Of a DNA stretch of 64,000 nucleotides, positions 60,862 through 64,000 are shown piece by piece. The DNA comes from Chloroflexota bacterium. Lineage in GTDB: Bacteria > Chloroflexota > Dehalococcoidia > Lucifugimonadales > Lucifugimonadaceae. The stretch's first letter is position 1, and every line of letters begins with the position of its first letter. The position numbers and the translations under genes were made by a program. Location: NCBI GenBank assembly GCA_027624075.1, contig JAQBUH010000009.1:1-64000 (forward strand). Reading direction: 5' to 3'. The notes under the pieces were generated by a model. It saw nothing but the letters and a program-made list of their open reading frames with translations, was not told the origin of the DNA and searched no databases.

Positions 60862-63800
60862 ATGCTCGAAGCAGCGAAGCTGCCTTCCTCTTCCGCAATC
60901 CGCGGAGGCATTGGCTCAAATCCGTACAAGCACGGCTACGAGGGAGCGTCCCGCTTCCAGGACGCCGTAGCGGACCTCGGCCAGATTGCCCTCGAAGACT
61001 CCTCACTGGACTCCTTGTTCCGGGTCGTCTTGTCAACGGTGGCGCAACTGATGTCGATGGACCTCGTTGCGGTCATGGAGGTCGAAGACGACAGGCTCCT
61101 GCGCCTAACATCCGGGGTTGGCTGGCCTGCGGACTGCCTCGGAACGGTGATCGCCGAATGGGAGACTGGTAACTCATCGGCATACCCCTCGATCCTCCGG
61201 GGGCCGGTGGCAGACGGATTCCGCGGCATATCTCCTCAGGCGTCCGGGATGCTTCCCGGTGGCGCATCCGGCATTTCCACTACACAGACCGTGCCGGTTG
61301 GTAAAAGTGACTCGCCCCTCGGGGCCCTGGGAGTCTTCACGTACTCGCCGCGCGAGTTTAATTCGCGTGAGGTGACGTTCCTCAGGTCCGTTGCCCAGAT
61401 ACTCGCAGGCGCCATAGAACGTTCACGAATCGAGGAGAAACTCAGGGGAGAGGCTGAGGAGCGTACGATCCTCAGCGAGATCGCGCGAATAATCGGCTCT
61501 TCGCTTGAAATCGAAGAGGTCTATTCGCTCTTTGCCCAGCAGGTAAGGCGGCTGATCGCGTTCGACCGCATCACTATCAACCTGATTGACCAGGAGACTG
61601 ACACGTACTCCTCCGCTTACATCACCGGCATGCCGGTCGAGGGGTGGAAGCAGGGCGTGCCAGGGCCGATCACCGGCAAGGGTGTGGAGGCGGTCACCCG
61701 GACGCGGGCCGGGATCATTGTCCAGGGGGACAAGACCGCGGAATTTCTAAAAAGGTACCCGAGGACACTGATTGGACAGGAATGCGGACTGCATTCGTTG
61801 CTCAGCGTCCCGGTTTTCTGGCAGGGCGACGTGATAGGCGTCCTGGCGCTCCGTGCGATGGCGCAAGACGCGTATTCGAACAGAGACCTGCAAGTGGCTG
61901 AGAGGATTGCGGCGCAGATTGCAGGGTCGCTGGCAAACTCGGCTCTGCACGCCAGCCAGAAGGCTTATGCCCGTGAACAGTCCACGCTGGCGGAGATCAG
62001 CCGCGTCATTGCGTCTTCGGCTCGGCTCAACGAAATCTTTCCCAGGTTTGCGGACGCCGTCCGAAAACTGATCCCGTTCGACCGGATTTCCATCAACACG
62101 GTAGATGAAGACAAAGGCACGACCGTCGCCAGGTACGTGTGGGGCGTTGACTATCCCGGATCAGGCGTCGTCGCAAACCGCCCGTTGAAAGGCTCAGCAA
62201 CGGGAGCGGTGACAGAGGCGCGCACGGGGATGATCATCTCGGCAGACAGCATCCTGGCGAGACCCGATCGCTTCGCCTATCTGAAAACCGGGCTTGAGGC
62301 CGGACTGAACTCTACTATCGCGGTGCCTGTGATGTACCGCGGGCGTGTGGTCGGGTCGCTCATGTTGAGGAGCCTTCAGGCGGACGCGTACTCGCTCAAG
62401 GAACTGACATTTGCTGAGCGAGTGGCGGCGCAGATCAGCGGCGCCGTCCGGAACATCTATCTGAACGAACAGTTAGAGCGCGCTGCGCTTGAACATTCGC
62501 TGCTTGCCGAGTTAGGCCGTGGAACCATTCAGGCGCGGGACCTGACCACTGTTTTCGATCAGCTGCACAGCGCCCTGACCCGTTGCTTTGAGTTCGACCG
62601 CATCGAAGTGGGGATCCATGACGCGGACCGTTCGAGCCTGCGCTTCGACTACGTCCGCGGCTTGCCGGTCCTCACAATGAGCGAGGGTTATGAGTTGCAG
62701 CGGCCCGCCAACGAGGCGTCCAACGTCACGTGGGCCGACATTTTAGCGACGCACAACGGGAAAAGCTCCCGCGATGGCGTCGACGGTCTTGAAGGCGCGT
62801 GCGCCATCCGCTCGGCAGGTCTTCAGAGCTGGCTTCATGTCCCACTAAAGTCTCGAGACCGCGTGATCGGCGTTATCTCCTTGAGAAGCAAGCGCGAGAA
62901 CGCTTATACCTCAACCGATTTGCACCTGCTTGAGCGCGTCGCCGCTCAGATCTCGCCAGCCGTAGACAACGTGCGTTTCTATTGCCAGGCGCAGCAGGAC
63001 GCACAGCAACGGACCGTCCTCGAAGAGATGATCCGGGCATTCGGACAGGTGCGCAACCGTAATGAACTGCTGGCCAACTTCAAATCGCAGATACGAGACT
63101 CGATACCTGCGGACTGCGTGACTGTCAGCTCTAGTTCACCTGCGTTTGATCAACTGGCGGACGAGTTCAACCTCTCCTTGCACGGCGATGACAGGATGCG
63201 GCCCGAGTTGGCCGCGCTGAATGGAGCGCTTACTGAGTCGGTCGTCCAATCAAGGTGTTCTGTGACTGTTGACTGCGAGTTCAGTGAGCAAGGCCGTGCG
63301 GAGACGCAGCCCGAATTGGCAGACAGCCTTGCACGGGCCGGTTTCCGCTCCAGCCTTTCGGTGCCGTTGTTGTCAGCCGGTGTCACCGTCGCAGTGCTGC
63401 ATTTCCACTCGGTAGAAATTTGCGCCTACTCTCAGCGGTACCGGATGCTTGCGGAGCAGGCCGGGATGTTACTGATGAACGCCCTGGCGCCGTTGCACCT
63501 TCCCGTCACCGGCCCCGCCACAGGCAACGAGTCCCACGGCTCTCGATCTGCGTTGCACGGTGATGTGAATCGCCATGGCCACACGCCGATCGTCCTACCT
63601 GTTGTCTTGATAGACAGCCAGGGGATGTGCCGTCAGATGATGCGTACTGCGCTTCATCCTGCAGGAATCTCGATAGCCGCTGAGTCATATTCACCGGCCG
63701 ACTCCGTGAAACTCATGCGGTCATCCGGGGGGCGTATCTTGCTCTGGGAGATCCATGAAGAGGACGCGGTGGACTTCACAGTTGTCTCATCGCTTCTCGA

Positions 63801-64000
63801 AATCTATCCAGACGCCGGAGTCGTCCTTGTCGACAACGGATGTGGCCCTGGAGTCCTCAGCGACGCAATGCGCTCAGGCGTCCGAGGTTTCTTGCTCAAG
63901 GACACGCCACCGGCCCGAATGAGCGAAGTATTGAGAGAGATCGCAGCCGGCGGGTCTGTGTTTGACCCACGAGTTCTAAAGAGCTACTTCGAGCGGTTTC
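60862..64000 (+). CDS. GAF-array signalling protein with receiver domain, 3' cut
   Basis: An open frame of at least 1046 codons that runs off the right edge without a stop. By repeated patterns I see about five GAF-type sensor modules: roughly 30-190, 198-365, 374-540, 545-715 and 718-870. Four recur with linker-plus-motif blocks such as AEISRVIASS, PFDRISIN, FDRITINL and VAAQISGAV. From about 910 a NarL/FixJ-like receiver domain follows (VVLIDSQGMC, GRILLWEIHE, FLLKDTPP, where the Lys is kept). At the usual phospho-Asp position the sequence reads Glu (WEIHE). A DNA-binding domain may follow beyond the edge. The ATG at 60862 has no good ribosome site; upstream TTG at 60811 is an alternative. 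Confidence 0.75.
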   Translation, partial: MLEAAKLPSSSAIRGGIGSNPYKHGYEGASRFQDAVADLGQIALEDSSLDSLFRVVLSTVAQLMSMDLVAVMEVEDDRLLRLTSGVGWPADCLGTVIAEWETGNSSAYPSILRGPVADGFRGISPQASGMLPGGASGISTTQTVPVGKSDSPLGALGVFTYSPREFNSREVTFLRSVAQILAGAIERSRIEEKLRGEAEERTILSEIARIIGSSLEIEEVYSLFAQQVRRLIAFDRITINLIDQETDTYSSAYITGMPVEGWKQGVPGPITGKGVEAVTRTRAGIIVQGDKTAEFLKRYPRTLIGQECGLHSLLSVPVFWQGDVIGVLALRAMAQDAYSNRDLQVAERIAAQIAGSLANSALHASQKAYAREQSTLAEISRVIASSARLNEIFPRFADAVRKLIPFDRISINTVDEDKGTTVARYVWGVDYPGSGVVANRPLKGSATGAVTEARTGMIISADSILARPDRFAYLKTGLEAGLNSTIAVPVMYRGRVVGSLMLRSLQADAYSLKELTFAERVAAQISGAVRNIYLNEQLERAALEHSLLAELGRGTIQARDLTTVFDQLHSALTRCFEFDRIEVGIHDADRSSLRFDYVRGLPVLTMSEGYELQRPANEASNVTWADILATHNGKSSRDGVDGLEGACAIRSAGLQSWLHVPLKSRDRVIGVISLRSKRENAYTSTDLHLLERVAAQISPAVDNVRFYCQAQQDAQQRTVLEEMIRAFGQVRNRNELLANFKSQIRDSIPADCVTVSSSSPAFDQLADEFNLSLHGDDRMRPELAALNGALTESVVQSRCSVTVDCEFSEQGRAETQPELADSLARAGFRSSLSVPLLSAGVTVAVLHFHSVEICAYSQRYRMLAEQAGMLLMNALAPLHLPVTGPATGNESHGSRSALHGDVNRHGHTPIVLPVVLIDSQGMCRQMMRTALHPAGISIAAESYSPADSVKLMRSSGGRILLWEIHEEDAVDFTVVSSLLEIYPDAGVVLVDNGCGPGVLSDAMRSGVRGFLLKDTPPARMSEVLREIAAGGSVFDPRVLKSYFERF

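Noticed and set aside
1-64000. CRISPR arrays, rRNA and replication origin
   Set aside because: No regularly spaced identical repeats, no rRNA-like sequence and no dnaA-box cluster were seen.

Overview
The window is a GC-rich (roughly 60%) bacterial chromosome segment, densely coded on both strands. Its gene mix (form II-type CoxL cluster, hydantoinase A/B genes, an enolase-superfamily dehydratase, nadX-based NAD synthesis, five SRPBCC proteins, lipoproteins with Thr/Pro-rich linkers) suggests a Chloroflexota member, perhaps SAR202-like. That placement is inferred from content only; no rRNA is present.

Layout. 0-10 kb: an unrecognised gene cut by the left edge, a metallophosphoesterase, trmD-rplS, a riboflavin operon (ribE-ribBA-ribH), two lipoproteins meeting tail to tail, and holA. 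9.4-17.4 kb: DUF1232 protein, ychF, a hypothetical, hemW, a decayed IS5-family element inserted at the hemW stop codon, a small AT-rich islet (DUF4406 protein and a broken six-helix membrane protein), and selB. 17.6-25 kb: membrane protein, enolase-superfamily dehydratase, a DUF1445/DUF4392 pair equivalent to the two halves of animal D-glutamate cyclase, a nickel/cobalt permease and a Fur-family regulator, then SRPBCC and PIG-L proteins. 25-34.5 kb: lipoprotein, malate synthase, two SRPBCC proteins, a methyltransferase with an in-frame TGA, ABC-F ATPase, MFS transporter and a beta-propeller lipoprotein. 34.6-40.4 kb: NAD synthesis (nadC, nadA, nadX) with miaB and a P-loop kinase, then tRNA-Ser. 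40.5-47.6 kb: ABC-2 exporter, a leaderless ArsR/SRPBCC/VOC operon, ppc and a MoaD-MoaE fusion. 47.6-49.3 kb: accessory islet with an IS1595-type transposase remnant and a MazF-type toxin unit. 49.4-64 kb: rpsP-khpA, coxG, coxSLM, hyuB-hyuB-hyuA, a structured divergent spacer, and a very large GAF-array protein with a receiver domain that runs off the right edge.

How parts work together. NadX or another aspartate-oxidising enzyme, NadA and NadC together would make nicotinate mononucleotide from aspartate. MoaD-MoaE supplies the molybdopterin that CoxL-type enzymes use. D-glutamate cyclase makes 5-oxo-D-proline, a possible but unproven substrate type for the oxoprolinase-like HyuA/HyuB proteins. 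Several spacers and linkers carry short 9-bp quasi-repeats with a GGCCA or GCCAG core, and one ~105-bp palindromic repeat occurs twice.
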